Below, in pieces: positions 35,074-47,230 of a DNA stretch of 64,000 bases (position 1 is the stretch's first letter; each line of letters opens with the position of its first letter). The stretch lies in NCBI RefSeq assembly GCF_001632365.1, contig NW_024468566.1, positions 176,320 through 240,319 of the forward strand, given 5' to 3'. The position numbers and the translations under genes were made by a program. This stretch comes from Laetiporus sulphureus 93-53 (taxonomy: Eukaryota > Basidiomycota > Agaricomycetes > Polyporales > Laetiporaceae). The notes beneath the pieces were generated by a model, which saw only the letters and a program-made list of their open reading frames with translations, was not told where the DNA came from and did no database searches.

Positions 35074-35900
35074 ATGAACCCCTCAAGGCCCGACTATATA
35101 TCCCGTCCTTTCCACCATCTACTCGCTCCCTTTCCTCTGCGTACTCGATGTCCATCCCCACCTCCCGTCGCACTCAAGGCCTACGTTGATGACCTGGGCC
35201 TGTTGGCGGCTGGCTCCACTTTCGAGCTCACTACTGACCACCTCGAGTGTGCCTACCCGCTTGTTTCACACAACGTCGACCTTTGCCTGGCTGCTGACAT
35301 CGACAATCCGACCTCCTCCTTCACCTCTATACAAAGCATCTCGATCTCCCTCGCACTCCTTCTGTCAACATCACTCCCCCCGGGCTTCCCCCGCACTTCT
35401 TATGCCCTCAGCCTGTCGTCCGCCGGCTTGGTTTCTGGCTGGATGGTCAACTGTCTTTCTGACATCATGTCGATTCATGGCCAACCATGTTTTCTCGGCT
35501 GCTTGCACCTCCCTGTCCTTGCCAACACCGTCCATAACCTGTCCATTCATGTGGTTCGCCTCCTCTCAGGCTATGTCTGGCAGTCCATGAGTACAAGTCT
35601 CACGCTCGACATACCGGAACCTGCCCGTACATCGTTACTGAGTGCCCGCGTCATGCCATGCCCGTCACATCCTCCGCGAAGCGTCGCCTGTGGTCTGTAT
35701 GGTGACCCTCTTCTCCACTCCCAAGCGCCTCCGCTTCCTCGCGTCCTTTATGCGAGGACTACTGCGTTATCGAAGACAACCCCACCCCCCATGCCTGCCG
35801 TTGACTTCGATAAGCTGTTTCATCCACTCATCTTCACGCCCTCTCCAGCCTTCGCCTTTCACCCACCATCGCCGTATATCTCATTGCCGCTGTCTATCAT
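35074..35900 (+). mobile_element. LINE-type reverse transcriptase remnant 1
   Basis: Translation in pieces gives the end of a non-LTR retrotransposon reverse transcriptase. The palm motif appears as YVDDLGLLAAGSTFELTT, followed by a helix and LCLAADID, where intact relatives have the G.xid.xK motif. Later frames resemble the thumb region and a C-terminal zinc-binding part (HARHILREA in the sister copy). Frame changes occur near 35200 and 35590, and everything upstream of the palm motif is missing. Homologous to 42500-43330. Confidence 0.65.
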
Positions 35901-36098
35901 AGTTATGGCGCGCGGGATATAGATTGTATTCAAAAAAAGCGGCGTTCATGTGCCAATTCAATCCGATCTCTCTAAAGAAGTGATAATTGATACTGGTGTT
36001 GTTCAACGTGCTACTCTGTTTACTATCTAAGCCAGAAAATCCAGCTGGCTTCGTTTGAGCTACAACGTATACTGGTGCATACAATGCTAAGTATATGA

Positions 36099-37334
36099 TC
36101 AATCTTGTCGAAGCACTGCTAGAACAGGTTGAAAGCCGCGCTTGGAAACCTGTTTCACTCCCAGGAGCACGATCTGATCAAAGGTAATGGAGCCTCCGGG
36201 AGACAATTCCCACCCAGGCTCGGTACACTTCATGCCGGAAAATTTCTATACGCGGCATTAGCGCGACGACTAGTATGCTTAAGTGCGTGGCAGTTACCTC
36301 GATCATGATCTTCACCTGCTTCGCTATCTCCTTTGCAAGTTTCATGATAGTGATGGATTGCGGCACCTTCGCCGAGGTCCGGACGTTCACTTGTTTCGTA
36401 TAAGATGTGTACCCTGGCCACTGATGTCGAATTCGTCAAATGCATCGTAAACACTGCGGCTTCAATATCACTTGCCAAAATTTGTATGGACGCCTTTTGA
36501 CTGATTTTCCCTTTGTACACGGGCTTGTGTAGTCCTCGTCTTTTTACCTCTTCTTTTAATGCTGCGGATAGCCAAACGAGGTCGTTCATGTCCGGAACGA
36601 ACTCGAATAAAATGAACGGTTTGAACGGGATTCGTGACTTAGGCTTGTAGCGTTTTTGTGGCACCTCTTTTATACACATCATTTGGGAGGAGCTAGGCCT
36701 GGACACTTCAGACTGCTCGAGCTGGGCGACAAATTTCTCAAACCCTTCGTTGGCCTGGTAATCGTGAACTAGATTTCATTGGACACACAATAATGACGTA
36801 CTATCACGGCTTCCATGGCTCTCAAGTCAGTTAGATAGTCGTGGGCATATGACCGTGGTCCCGCCATGGGCTTTGGCTCGTCGCGCGCGGTGTATTCCTT
36901 GACCAATGCTTCAACACCACCGGAATGCAGCTTGTAATCCCCACTCGTCGACGTGAGAGGCAAATGAACAGTATGCGCGACTTCAGTCGGCGCGTTGTCC
37001 TGTGTGCCGATGAGCGGGGCGTCAACAGCAAATCATCAATTCTCGTACTCGATGAAAGACCCCGTCGGTGGTCTGATGTCTTTTCGAACTAACAGCCACC
37101 TCCTTCGACGTGCTGCCGATCTTGCCCTAGACATGTCGCACTCGGTGTTGAGTAATGGACAACCAGCGACCTGGCAGCTAGACGTACCTCGTCAAGTGCG
37201 TGGCCCAGTTCCGAGTAATGACTGGTCGTTGCGGAGGGATAGCATGAGGGGTTAGACTGAACGCGTCGATTATCCCAACACATCTCGAACACAGGTAAGC
37301 GTAAGGGATTGCCACCATCGTCTGCGCTGGTCAT
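36099..37334 (-). CDS. Orphan protein D1, six exons, about 323 aa
   Basis: Unknown family. Exons (minus): 37334-37188, 37126-37049, 36999-36802, 36754-36476, 36420-36298, 36245-36099; sum 972 nt, each exon a multiple of three. The intron at 36421-36475 begins GCAAGT and ends GTCAG with a TTTGACGAA branch site, i.e. a GC-AG intron; the others are GT-AG (47-61 bp). Recognisable stretches shared with D2: SELGHALDE, VHLPLTS, the long exon ending KGKISQKASI, WPGYTSYTKQVNVRTS, VPQSITIMKLAKEIAKQV and GSITFDQIVLL. The protein is mixed alpha/beta, soluble, without signal peptide. The first exon differs from D2: the D2 intron 1 donor is absent, and the 45 nt corresponding to D2's 43-bp intron read through in frame. 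Confidence 0.6.
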
Positions 37335-40300
37335 TAAATACTAGTGTCCAGGTCGAAACGCACAGTTTGCCAAATGCATGATGGATATCGGGAGACAATG
37401 CGACCAAGGATGGGTGACGAGTAATCCGGATATCTGGGCGGAGGCACCACGTAACGTGCCGCCTTGAGCCCCCACTACTCATCGTTGTAAAGCCTCCGCA
37501 GAGACAGCCTTTACAGAATTCATCATCAGCATCTAGATATCTAGAGAGCACGCGGCTGACGCACAAGCGACGTCCACGTTCTTCGTCGTCCGAAGGCCTC
37601 AAGGCAGAGGCCAACAAGATCCGACGAGAAGCATCCTATGGATATTGCTTCATGATTGGCTGTGGATCATTTGAGGCGGAGGGCAGCATCAGCGGAAAAA
37701 ATAGTCAGCTGGATACCTCGGCAAGGCACTCTGTGACCGACGCGGCGGGAATCGGAAGGACCGACCACATCAGATGGGCAGGCAACATGCATCGCCACTT
37801 ATCTCAAGCGGACCTATTGTGTGCAGTCTCTAAACAAGTCCACCAAGAGAGGTGACCTTTCCGTTCTCCTATGCCCCGCATCAGCGTGCGAATTGGATGC
37901 CTTTTCAATTCGTCATGGAGCTTGCATTTGATATCGTGGGCTGGCGTAAGCTTGGCGGTGTGACCAGTCACATAAAGCCGACCTTTCTGAGCGCAGTCCG
38001 ATAAAAGCTAGGTACAAGGCTTCGCTGGAGATGTAAAGCTACCCACTGTGTTTGGGAGGAGTACCGATGAGCGTGTATCAGGCACCACATGAGGGCGGAG
38101 AACTGGAAACGGCGTCGGTATTGCTGACCCCGACTTGCTTAGATGTCAGACAAACTTGTTGTGGGCGATAATGGCAGACGGACCGTGCCGTTTTGAGCGG
38201 TGGAAATCAGAGGAGTTCTGATCCAAGAGAAGCATGTCAATGCCGTACACAACGCTCTTTTCACCGGTGTGGGATCAAGCGCTCATCGTCGCCCGCCAGC
38301 TCGCAGATTCCTCTCTTCCGATGAAAGTCCATGAACCTATTGGGTGCGGTCTTTTGCCCGTAGCGCGCTTGTGCAGGACAATCATCCTTGCATCTTCAGT
38401 ACGCTCAATTGAGTTTGAGCGGAGGAGCATTGTATGTAGCCGGACTTCGGCAACATGCATCGCCACTGCTCTTAGGCGGACCTGGATTCAAACGTATTGG
38501 ACGAAGGCTGCGGCGTGGAATCCCCGAGAAGTGCTGCTGCATCCTGGATGGCCATCTTCTTTGCTGAGTTCAGAGAACACTGCGCATCGCATCCGGTAGG
38601 AGGTGCGACACGGTCGTGCTTACAGATGGCCGCCGAACGGAGATAGTAAATAATGCGGCAGAGTCGGGCTAACAAGAGCACGCCTCTATCCTCGATACCT
38701 AAGTATCTTGGTTGCCACTCCTTGCAAGGCGCAACACTCACATGGACAACGTAATTGACAGCATTCAATCTTCCATCGTGCACTGGTCAATAGAACCAGA
38801 GACCGGGGCTCTTAATCCAAAGAAACTGATATCGGGAAGTACAGAACATCTGCACACCCGGTTCCTCAGCTGAATCAACACGCGCCTGGATGCCAACTGT
38901 CATGACTTATCACAGAAGGTGTGGTGAACTTGAACACGACCTGGTCGCATTTCTCGCGTGTGAACAAGTTGGAGCAAACTTGAACGGATTAGCCGAAAGG
39001 CGATAGATTTGGTCGTCGAGGCAAGAGATCAATTGAGTCGTCGCACTCAGGACGCTTGAGATCAACTGACTACATTAAGTAAGCAAAATGAAGAATGAGA
39101 ATGGTTGCCTCCCGCCGGAAGCTGTGATGATGTGACAACAAGCGCCCGTCGAGGGTTCGAAGTTGAATGGAGAATACTGTCACGCTCCCACACTAAAAAC
39201 GTGACCGTAACAACTCTTAATTAGTCGGAGTTGCCACAAACGCCGTCTTGCTTCCCACCAACTGTCTCTCTCGCGTTCGAGACTGCTTGGCAATGCGCTC
39301 TTTCTACCAGACGGACAGCGATGATCACAGGCGCATTTTTGCCCAATATGCCTATCCTACTTCGACTTCCCTTGATCCCGGAGAACCTTCACCATCTCGT
39401 TCAGCTCGATAGCCGCTAGGAAGCCGCTGAGCATCCTATGAGTACTTGGGACGCCGCGTTATGCGTCGACGGGAGAAGATGGGCCTCGTCAGCATGCATG
39501 TCATTTATGGCTTAGTGCTTTTCGAGGTCGGATGTATTCTTTCACCCGAAATCTGACTCTAGGCCCGAGAAGATCTCAAGACAGCAACATTCATGCTGGC
39601 GCACCAAAGACTCGTTTGCATGGCAGTGATATGGAAGCATACTTATGTAGGATGATCCGTGGCGTTGGAAGATCAGCTATTAATGTCGTCATGCTCTCCG
39701 AAGCGACAGCCAGTCCGAATAGCACACAATGTGGCATGCAACTATTTATGTGCGCAGAATTTGTCCATGTCCTTGTTTCAGCAGCCAAAATCATAGAAAC
39801 AGTCTGAAGAGCGACGTCTGTCCCGCCAATTGCCCTTATACGCCTAAATGGACAGCCAGAAATCACAATGACGTACTGATATTCCTTCGACGCCCGCGTG
39901 TACCAGTTCAACGACCCTGTTTATGCTTTTCTGCGGGATCATGATCAGTATCTCTTTGGATATTTGCCGAGCATCTCTACGTACAGCATGCCCTCCGTGA
40001 CGGCGTCTCTACCCGCATTCCTGGGTCACTGTGACAGGGAAGATCAAGAACGTGTTTTATCTGCGGTGGTAAGGGTGCGATTAATTTCGGCTGTGTTATC
40101 TGCGCGGCACTTCCTGATTGATGGGTTGAGGTCCCAGGGTGCGATACAGACTCCGTCGAGGTACAGCAGTAGCCGCAGAATCATAGCTTCCTTGATGCTC
40201 CACTCCAAAGCGCCACCTCCTGTGTCTTGACTTGTCCTATTGTGTCTCGGTCCGCCAGACTGCTCTTTGCATTCGCATGTCCCGTGCTCTGTATGTCGAG

Positions 40301-41560
40301 ACTTCCGCACATTGCTCGCTATCAATCGTGTCTGGACAAGTCTTCCGTGCGTCTGTCAATGGAGAAGGTGGCCTCCGCCGGATTTTCGACTGTCTTTGTT
40401 TAGCATCGTCTTTCCACGTCGGCACTGAAGAAGTAAGGACCATTGCACGCAACTGCCTTACATCTGACGTTTAAAACTGACGATTTGCCGGGAGCTCCTG
40501 CTAGAAGAGATGGCGGTATGTGCATTCTGTAAGTTAGCTTCGAAATGCCAGAATCACTCATCGGGTGCAGAATAGCACATGTACATTGCATCAGCACTAT
40601 GACCGGAGCACCAACCGGCATCACTGAATTGATCTCACATTCACCGTTCGAGTGACTAAACGCTCTACGGCCGTTCGAATGCTATCTTGATCGGGGATCT
40701 TGGCATGCAGTTTCATACAGGGAGCTGCCAGAGCGGGCTTCTTGGCAAGTCATTCCGCTTGCGTGAGAGCAGGGATCCTCTAACAATCGTCGCGGTACTT
40801 TGTCTACGGCGTCTTGGCATTTCCCGTCTGAAAACCTCGCTCTCCTTCTGCCAGATGTGCCTCCGTCGTTCTGCAGTCACTGAAGCTGTCAAGTCCGCCG
40901 TCAGCACCAAATCGGCTGGTTGCATTGATTTTGACATGCATGTGTCCATGTGGCTCTCTCATCGCGGGTTGCCGTCCGCGAAACCAGGATATGAAAGGAA
41001 GAACACGCTGGCAGAAATAGATCTCGTTGCATTTCTCAACCACGCGCTCCCAAACTTCTCCGGTCCCAACGCACGTAATCGACAGCGCGTGCGGCACGGC
41101 TTTCTCTACACAGATGGTAGAATGAGAAGCCGTGTAGCTTGATTGCATTTTTGAATCCAAGCGCCGTTGTAACCATGAAACCAAGAGAAGAGGAAGGCAT
41201 TTACTAAATAAGTTCCGTTCTCGACGCATGCGTTTGACACTCGTCCTTCGGCTCGGGTTGATGCCGCGTGCGTTGAATTCTCTACACTTGCGATTGCGAT
41301 AGCACTGAATGCCACGACTCGGGTCCGCCCTTACATGAATAGTGAAGCAGATCTTGTTCCTCGGAGCCGCTCAGCGAAGTTCGCGCCCGTGATATCTGTG
41401 ATCGCCTTAGAGAAGAGTTAGTCGTCCTAAGTGTAGTTGCCCAACGATGTCAAATTCATACTCTCTTTCTCCCTGACAGCCCTGGGAGCCTCTCACGTAA
41501 ATGCCATTTGAAACAGGCACACCTGCAAGTTGGTTGCTGGAGGTGCCATCTGGTGCAGCA
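37335..41560. other. Gene-poor region with low-copy repeats
   Basis: No supported gene. The frames at 39591-39911 (minus, some hydrophobic stretches), 40687-41142 (plus) and 40804-41229 (minus) have no motif and overlap one another. Confidence 0.5.
37850..38230 (+). repeat. Low-copy repeat, copy 1
   Basis: Closely matches 41705-42190 (shared word GACCTTTCCGTTCTC, then TGATATCGTGGGCTGGCG), with a deletion near 38050. In copy 2 part of it is open (41576-42016), but here the frame has a TAA, so coding is unproven. Confidence 0.7.
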
Positions 41561-41699
41561 CTGCGTTGACCAACAATGCCTCCGGGAAGGGCGTTCTATT
41601 GCGATTCTGAGGTGAGCACTCCGTTGACCCTACTCACGGCGTTTTCTGGAATTTTTTGGGCACCGTTTCATCCTTGTCAACAGATTCAGAATCAGGAAA

Positions 41700-42250
41700 C
41701 AAGTCCACCAGGAGAGATGACCTTTCCGTTCTCCGATGCCCCGCATCAACATGCGAATTGGATACCTTTTCAACTCGTCATGGAGCTTGCATTTGATATC
41801 GTGGGCTGGCGTAAGCTTGGCGGTGTGATCAGTCGCATAAAGCCGACCTTTCTGAGGGCAGTCCGACAAAAGCTAGGTACAAGGCTTTGCTGGAGGTATA
41901 AGGCTACCCAATGTGATTGGCTTCAGGCCGAGGCCAAGCATTGCCACGAGCCGGTCGAAAGGGTCAGCGACGTAGTTACAAATTCGTTTATGGGCGATGG
42001 GACGGCCGCTCAGTAAAGGGAGGAGTACCGACGAGCCTGTGTCAGACATGTGTCACTCAGGTACCACATGAGGGCGAAGAACTGGAAACGGCGTCGGTAC
42101 TGCTAACCCCGACTTGCTTAAATGTCAAACAAGCTTGTTGTGGGCGATAATGGCAGACGGACCGTGCCATTTTGAACGGTGCGATGGGAATCAGAGAAGT
42201 TCTGATCCGAGAGAAGCATGTTAACGCCGTACAGAGCTCCCAGCTTCCGA
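41700..42250 (+). repeat. Low-copy repeat, copy 2
   Basis: Partner of 37850-38230. The open frame 41576-42016 spans its first half, giving a peptide with ELAFDIVGWRKLGG, but it is not conserved in the other copy. Confidence 0.7.
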
Positions 42251-42499
42251 AGCCAACGTTACGCCAAGTGGGTCCTGCATTGCGATACTCCGCGTGTCCA
42301 TCAGCCCAGACCTCAGCTTTACGTCGTGTATTGTTTCCGGTGTACGACTCGGACCCACTCGTTTGTTGCGTCCATTGTACGTGCCATGTGGCTCGACAGC
42401 GTTCGCGTGCCCCAGTCGCTATTGGCAATGCGGCCTTCACGTGCATTCGCGGGGACCGACGATGGCGTCCTCAGGCGTCGTCATCCCCTCCCCCCATTT

Positions 42500-43330
42500 C
42501 CCCCGTCCCTTCCATCATCTACTCCCTCCCTGTCCCCCGCGTACTCGATGCCCATTCCCATCTCCAACATCGCACTCAAGGCCGACGTTGATGACCTGGG
42601 CCTGTTGGCGGCTGGATCCGCCTTCGAGCTTACTACTGACCGCCTCAAGCGTGCCTACCCACTCATTTTACAACGTCTCATCGACCTTGGCCTGGCTGCT
42701 GACATCGACAAGTCCGACCTCCTCCTTCACCTCTCCACAAAGCATCTCGACCTCCCTCCTGTCAACATCACTCCACCCGGGCTTCCCCCGCGCTTCTTCC
42801 GCCCTCAGCCTGCCGTCCGCTGGCTTGGTTTCTGGCTGGTCGGTCAACTGTCTTTTTGACATCATGTCGATTCATGGCCGACCATGTTCTCTCGGCTGCC
42901 TGCACCCTCTGTGTTCTTGCCAACGCCGTCCGTAACCTGTCCATTCATATGGTTCGCCTCCTCTCAGGCTATGTCTGGCAGTCCATGGGGTACAAGGATC
43001 ATACCCAACATACCGGGACCTGCCTGCACATCGTTACTGAGTGCCCGTGCCATGCTCATGCCCGTCACATCCTGCGCGAAGCGTCGCTTACGGTCTGTAT
43101 GGTGACCGTTATCTTCTCCATCCCAAGGGCCTCCGCGCACTCACGTCCTTTTATGCGAAGACTTCTGCATTCGCGAAGACAGCCCAACCCCCATGCCTGC
43201 CATTGACCTCGGGTAAGCTGTTTCATGTTCCCTTACTACCACGGACTGTCAGTGGCTGTCTACCATATGTACACATCAGCCTAGTCCACTCATCTTCACA
43301 CCCTCTCCACCACCGCCGTATATCTCATTG
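42500..43330 (+). mobile_element. LINE-type reverse transcriptase remnant 2
   Basis: Same fragment as 35074-35900, better preserved. A single frame to 42859 gives VDDLGLLAAGSAFELTTDRL, LIDLGLAADIDKSDLL (the G.xId.xK signature) and PAVRWLGFWLVGQLSF (the W-L-G motif before the thumb). Frames then shift into HMVRLLSGYVWQSMG and DRYLLHPKGLRALTSF. Upstream reverse-transcriptase motifs, the endonuclease and ORF1 are absent. Confidence 0.7.
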
Positions 43331-43566
43331 CTGCTATCTATTGTAGTTATAGCACATGGGATTAAACTGGAATTTCTCGAAGGAGGTGGTGTGATCTATT
43401 CGGAGTGAATTCGCGGTGCAAATTTAATCCTAAGGGACGATCACGCAATGTCTCGAAAGAGGCGCTGCGAAATATATACATAATACGTGACTGGTGTGCC
43501 TATCTGCTTATCTAAGCCAGGCAATCTGCTTCGTTCGACAACGCATACTGGTGCATACAACTTGTG

Positions 43567-44878
43567 CTAAGTATATGACGAATGACATTGTCGAGCCACT
43601 GCCAGAATAGGTTGAAAGCTGCCCAGAGAAACCTGTCTCACTTCCAGGAGCACGATTTGATCAAAGGTAATGGAACCTCTGGGAGACAAGTCCCACTCAG
43701 GCATGGTACACTTCACGCCGGCAAATTCCTATATGTAGCATTAGCGCGACGATCGGTATGCTGGAGCTTGTAGCAGCTACCTTGATCATGACCTGCACTT
43801 GTTTCGCTATCTCCTGTATAAACTTTATGATAGTGATGGATTGTGTCCCCTTCTCTGAGGTTCTCCTGATGTTCACTTGTTGCGCATAAGGTTTGTACCC
43901 TGGCCACTGACGTCGAGTTCGTCAGATGCACCCTAAACGCTGCGGCTTCAACAACACTTGCCTCGATTCGTATGGACGCCTTTTCACTAATATTTCCTTT
44001 GTATACGGGCTCGTGGAGTCCCGACCCTTTCACGTCTCCTTTCAATGCTGCAGATAGCCAAACGAGGGCATTCATATCCAGGTCGAATTTGCATAAAATG
44101 AACGGTTCGAACCGGGTTCTTGACTTGTACATTTCTTGTGGAACGATTGCTATATACATCGTTTGGGAGGGACTAGGCCTGGACACTTTAGGCCGCTCGA
44201 ACTGGTCGAAGAACTGCTTCAACTCTTCATTGCCCTGGTAACCATGAGTTATATTTCATTCGACACACAACAATGACGTACTATCGCAGCTTCCAAGTCA
44301 GCTGAATCGTGAGCAACGGCGCCATGCGTGCGAATCCCATCACCAGCCTGTGGCCCCGCCATGGGCTTCGGCTCGTGGTGTGCGGCATAGTCCTTGATCA
44401 GTGCTTCAGGACCATCGGAATGCAGCTTGTGATCCCCACTCATCGACGTCAGAGGCAAATGAACAGCATGCGTGCCTTCAGCCGGCGAGATGACCTATGT
44501 GCCGATGAGCGTGGTACCAACAATAAATGATCAAGTCTCATACTCGATGAAGGACGCCGTCATTGGTCTGATGTCTTTGCAAACTAACAGACACATCCTT
44601 CTGCGAGGTGCCGCCGATCCTGCTCTAGACATGTCGCACTCGGTGCTGAGTAATGGACAACCGGAGACCTGGTAGCTACACGTACCTCGTCAAGTGCATG
44701 ACCTAATTCCGAGTAGCCACTGATAGTTGCGTGGCGAGAGCATACGAGACGAGACTGAATGCGTCGACCATCCCCAGACATCTTGGAACAGAGGTACGCG
44801 TAAGGGATGGCCACCGCCCCTCTCCGCCACTTCATAAATAAGGCCAGCTGAAGACGCACAATTTGCCAAATGCACCAT
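43567..44878 (-). CDS. Orphan protein D2, seven exons, 334 aa
   Basis: Unknown family, paralogue of D1. Exons (minus): 44878-44798, 44754-44686, 44624-44544, 44494-44282, 44234-43962, 43906-43781, 43728-43567; sum 1005 nt, each exon a multiple of three. Introns are 43-61 bp; the one at 43907-43961 starts GCAAGT and ends GTCAG, matching the GC-AG intron of D1 in place and length (55 bp). The start is MVHLANCASSAG. Conserved blocks are GYSELGHALDE, THAVHLPLTSMSGDHKLHS, NALVWLSAALKGDVKG, EWPGYKPYAQQVNIRRTSEK, ITIIKFIQEIAKQVQ and RGSITFDQIVLLEV. It is predicted soluble. It converges with the LINE remnant 2, as D1 does with remnant 1, so the two loci arose by duplication of a larger block. Confidence 0.65.
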
Positions 44879-47225
44879 GGATATCGAGAGACATGCGAGC
44901 TGCCTGTAACCCAGATATCTGGGCGGGTTCATAAAAGCAACGTGCCACCTTGAGCCCCCACTCGTCCTTATAGAATTTCCGCCGAAGGAATTCTATAGAG
45001 CTGGTGAGGAGTATCTAGATATCTAGTAAACACGCTGTTGACGCACCAGCGACATCAACGTTGTTCAATGTCTGAATGCCTCGAGGCTGAAGCCATCGTG
45101 TTCTGGCGTATGTTGAGAAGCATTCCATAGATATTGCCTCACGATTGGCCATGGATCATTTGACTCCGAGCGGCGGACCAGCAGAAAGGATAGTCACCTG
45201 GATACCCAGGCAAGTGGATCATCACTCCGTGATCCTGAGGCAGCGGGAATCGGAGGGACCGACGGTGCAGCACGCACTTGCTATATAGAGAGGAAGAGCA
45301 GATGAGCGAAAGACACGACCCAGGTTCCGCGGCGGATACTATTATAAAGCTCCAAAGCTGTGTTCCAGTACGCAGTGGTGTTCAGTCCTTTCCATGAAGT
45401 TTCGCCGCTCAGTGAAACATCACGTAAGATGGGCAGGCAGCGTTCCAGCGCAAACGTGCAGCGTGAACTGACCGAACCATCATGTAGACCTTGGCACATA
45501 GATATCTGGATACCGTCGGCAGTGCAGGCGCATGGTGAGTGTAAGTGGTGACAGTGCGTATGCTCCGCGAGAAGATTGTGGTCATGGATATCTAAATTTG
45601 TAAAGGCGCTTACCCTGGCGCTGAACGTTGTTGAGCTCGTCCTTGGACGCTGTCACCAATGGAACCTGCTGGAACTATCCAGAACCTTGTTTTTGCGTGT
45701 GAGCCAGTGCAGTCCCCTTCAACAGATATCTTCGAAACTTCCATGTATCGTCGCCCTGCGTTTCGAGCGCAATTGATTGAGGAGTATAGGTCATCTTGAA
45801 CACAGTGAGCAAGGAACGCCATCACATCTCTCCTGCAAGAGAAGGCGTAAGAACGCTGGAGATAGGATGATCTTAACTTTGACCGCGGGGGAGGGGGGGA
45901 GAGGAGATGCACCGGAAAACGATCGCTGGGCCAAACAAAGCCAATTGATTCGGTACTAGCGTCTGCCATTGACCAGCCGTACAGAACACGCCAATCTATT
46001 GAATGCATGTTCACCGCAGTATGTATACGAACACCGTTCCTTTTGCGAGAAGTGACGAACAATCGAATTTGAAACCCATCCTTCGCCAAGCAGTCCTCAT
46101 AGATGCAATCATCGACCGATAGCGTTTGCGCCCGTAAAGCAATACCCCATATAGGACGCATCTTCGAAGGCATTGTCTAATAGTGCGCATGACTTCATAG
46201 ATATCCGCGCGAGGGCGACAGCAACACGGACACAGCAGCAAATAAAAAGTCGACAGCGCGAGAAGGACTCTTTTCGGAACAAGCCGCGCATTAGAAGCAG
46301 GATGAGAGTAGAATGGCGTGGAACGATACCTAATGACCATAACAGTCAGGCCAATGTTCCACGGTATCAGCTTCGCTCTTGCAAAATACCACCACACGGA
46401 CGTACCAAATGACTGCTTTGCTTGCGTATGCTCCGATTAGCTGATCGGCCTTGCCAGGTCATACATTACAGAATCGGGAAGCCACGTTCTGGCAGCAAGG
46501 ACCGAGCCAGACTACCCTGATATGACAGAACCCCTGCAGTGGCAATTTGAGGACCAGATAGGAGAATATGTTGAGCTTCGTAACATTGTGCAAGATTCAT
46601 CACTTGTTTCTCGCGCCATGAATCCCCCCTTGAAAGTCTGAGAAGCTATATGTTAGATGAGCGAGACCCAACGATAGTTTTTGAGTTGTTACAACTGGTT
46701 GCACCTCACGAAATGTCGCCTCATGGTTGAGCGAAACACGATCGTGTTTGTTACAAGCTCACCGGCATCGTCCCGCCAAAAGACAACGGAAGTTGAGCAA
46801 ACGTTGAACGTAAGAAAGCATGGGTGATCCGTGATAAGCAATTTATGATCCTTCGGAGCGAAAATCCTAAAAGAAGTCTCTTGTTAATCAATGATCTTCC
46901 AATGGCTCGATAATCAAGGGTTTCACTTGCAATAAAATCATAAAATGAGCATAGTGTGATCAGCAGCGCCGGCTTCCTACGTTGACAAACTCATTCCGGA
47001 GACGATAGTGTCCGATGTAAGGAATAGGACCAATGGGGTAACATGTAGTACGTAGGTTGGGGTGAGAGGTAGCCGCTGGATAGCGCGGGAGCTAAAAGTG
47101 ACTAACCGCGCGATGATGGGCCGGAGCTCGAACTTTGGTACTCCGAGCACAACAAAGTTCTCACATGTTATATTACATGCCAAAGTATAATAGTTCGGAA
47201 TTCGCTTCCAGCCTTCACTGATTTG
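44879..47225. other. Intergenic, no supported gene
   Basis: Its first part (to about 45270) is related to 37640-37790 downstream of D1. The minus frame 45610-46173 (187 codons) and neighbours (LLALSTFYLLLCPCCC, hydrophobic) have no recognisable family and no clear splice model, so I do not call them. Confidence 0.45.
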
Positions 47226-47230
47226 TGTAC

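Noticed and set aside
36378..36480. Apparent shared frameshift in D1 and D2
   Set aside because: Resolved as a 55-bp GC-AG intron with a good branch site in both copies, so it is not a lesion.
41576..42016. 146-codon plus-strand frame over a low-copy repeat
   Set aside because: The second copy at 37850 has an in-frame stop and a deletion, and no splice sites or motif are seen.
45610..46173. 187-codon minus-strand frame
   Set aside because: No recognisable family, no plausible flanking exons, and hydrophobic stretches lie in other frames. I could not build a gene.
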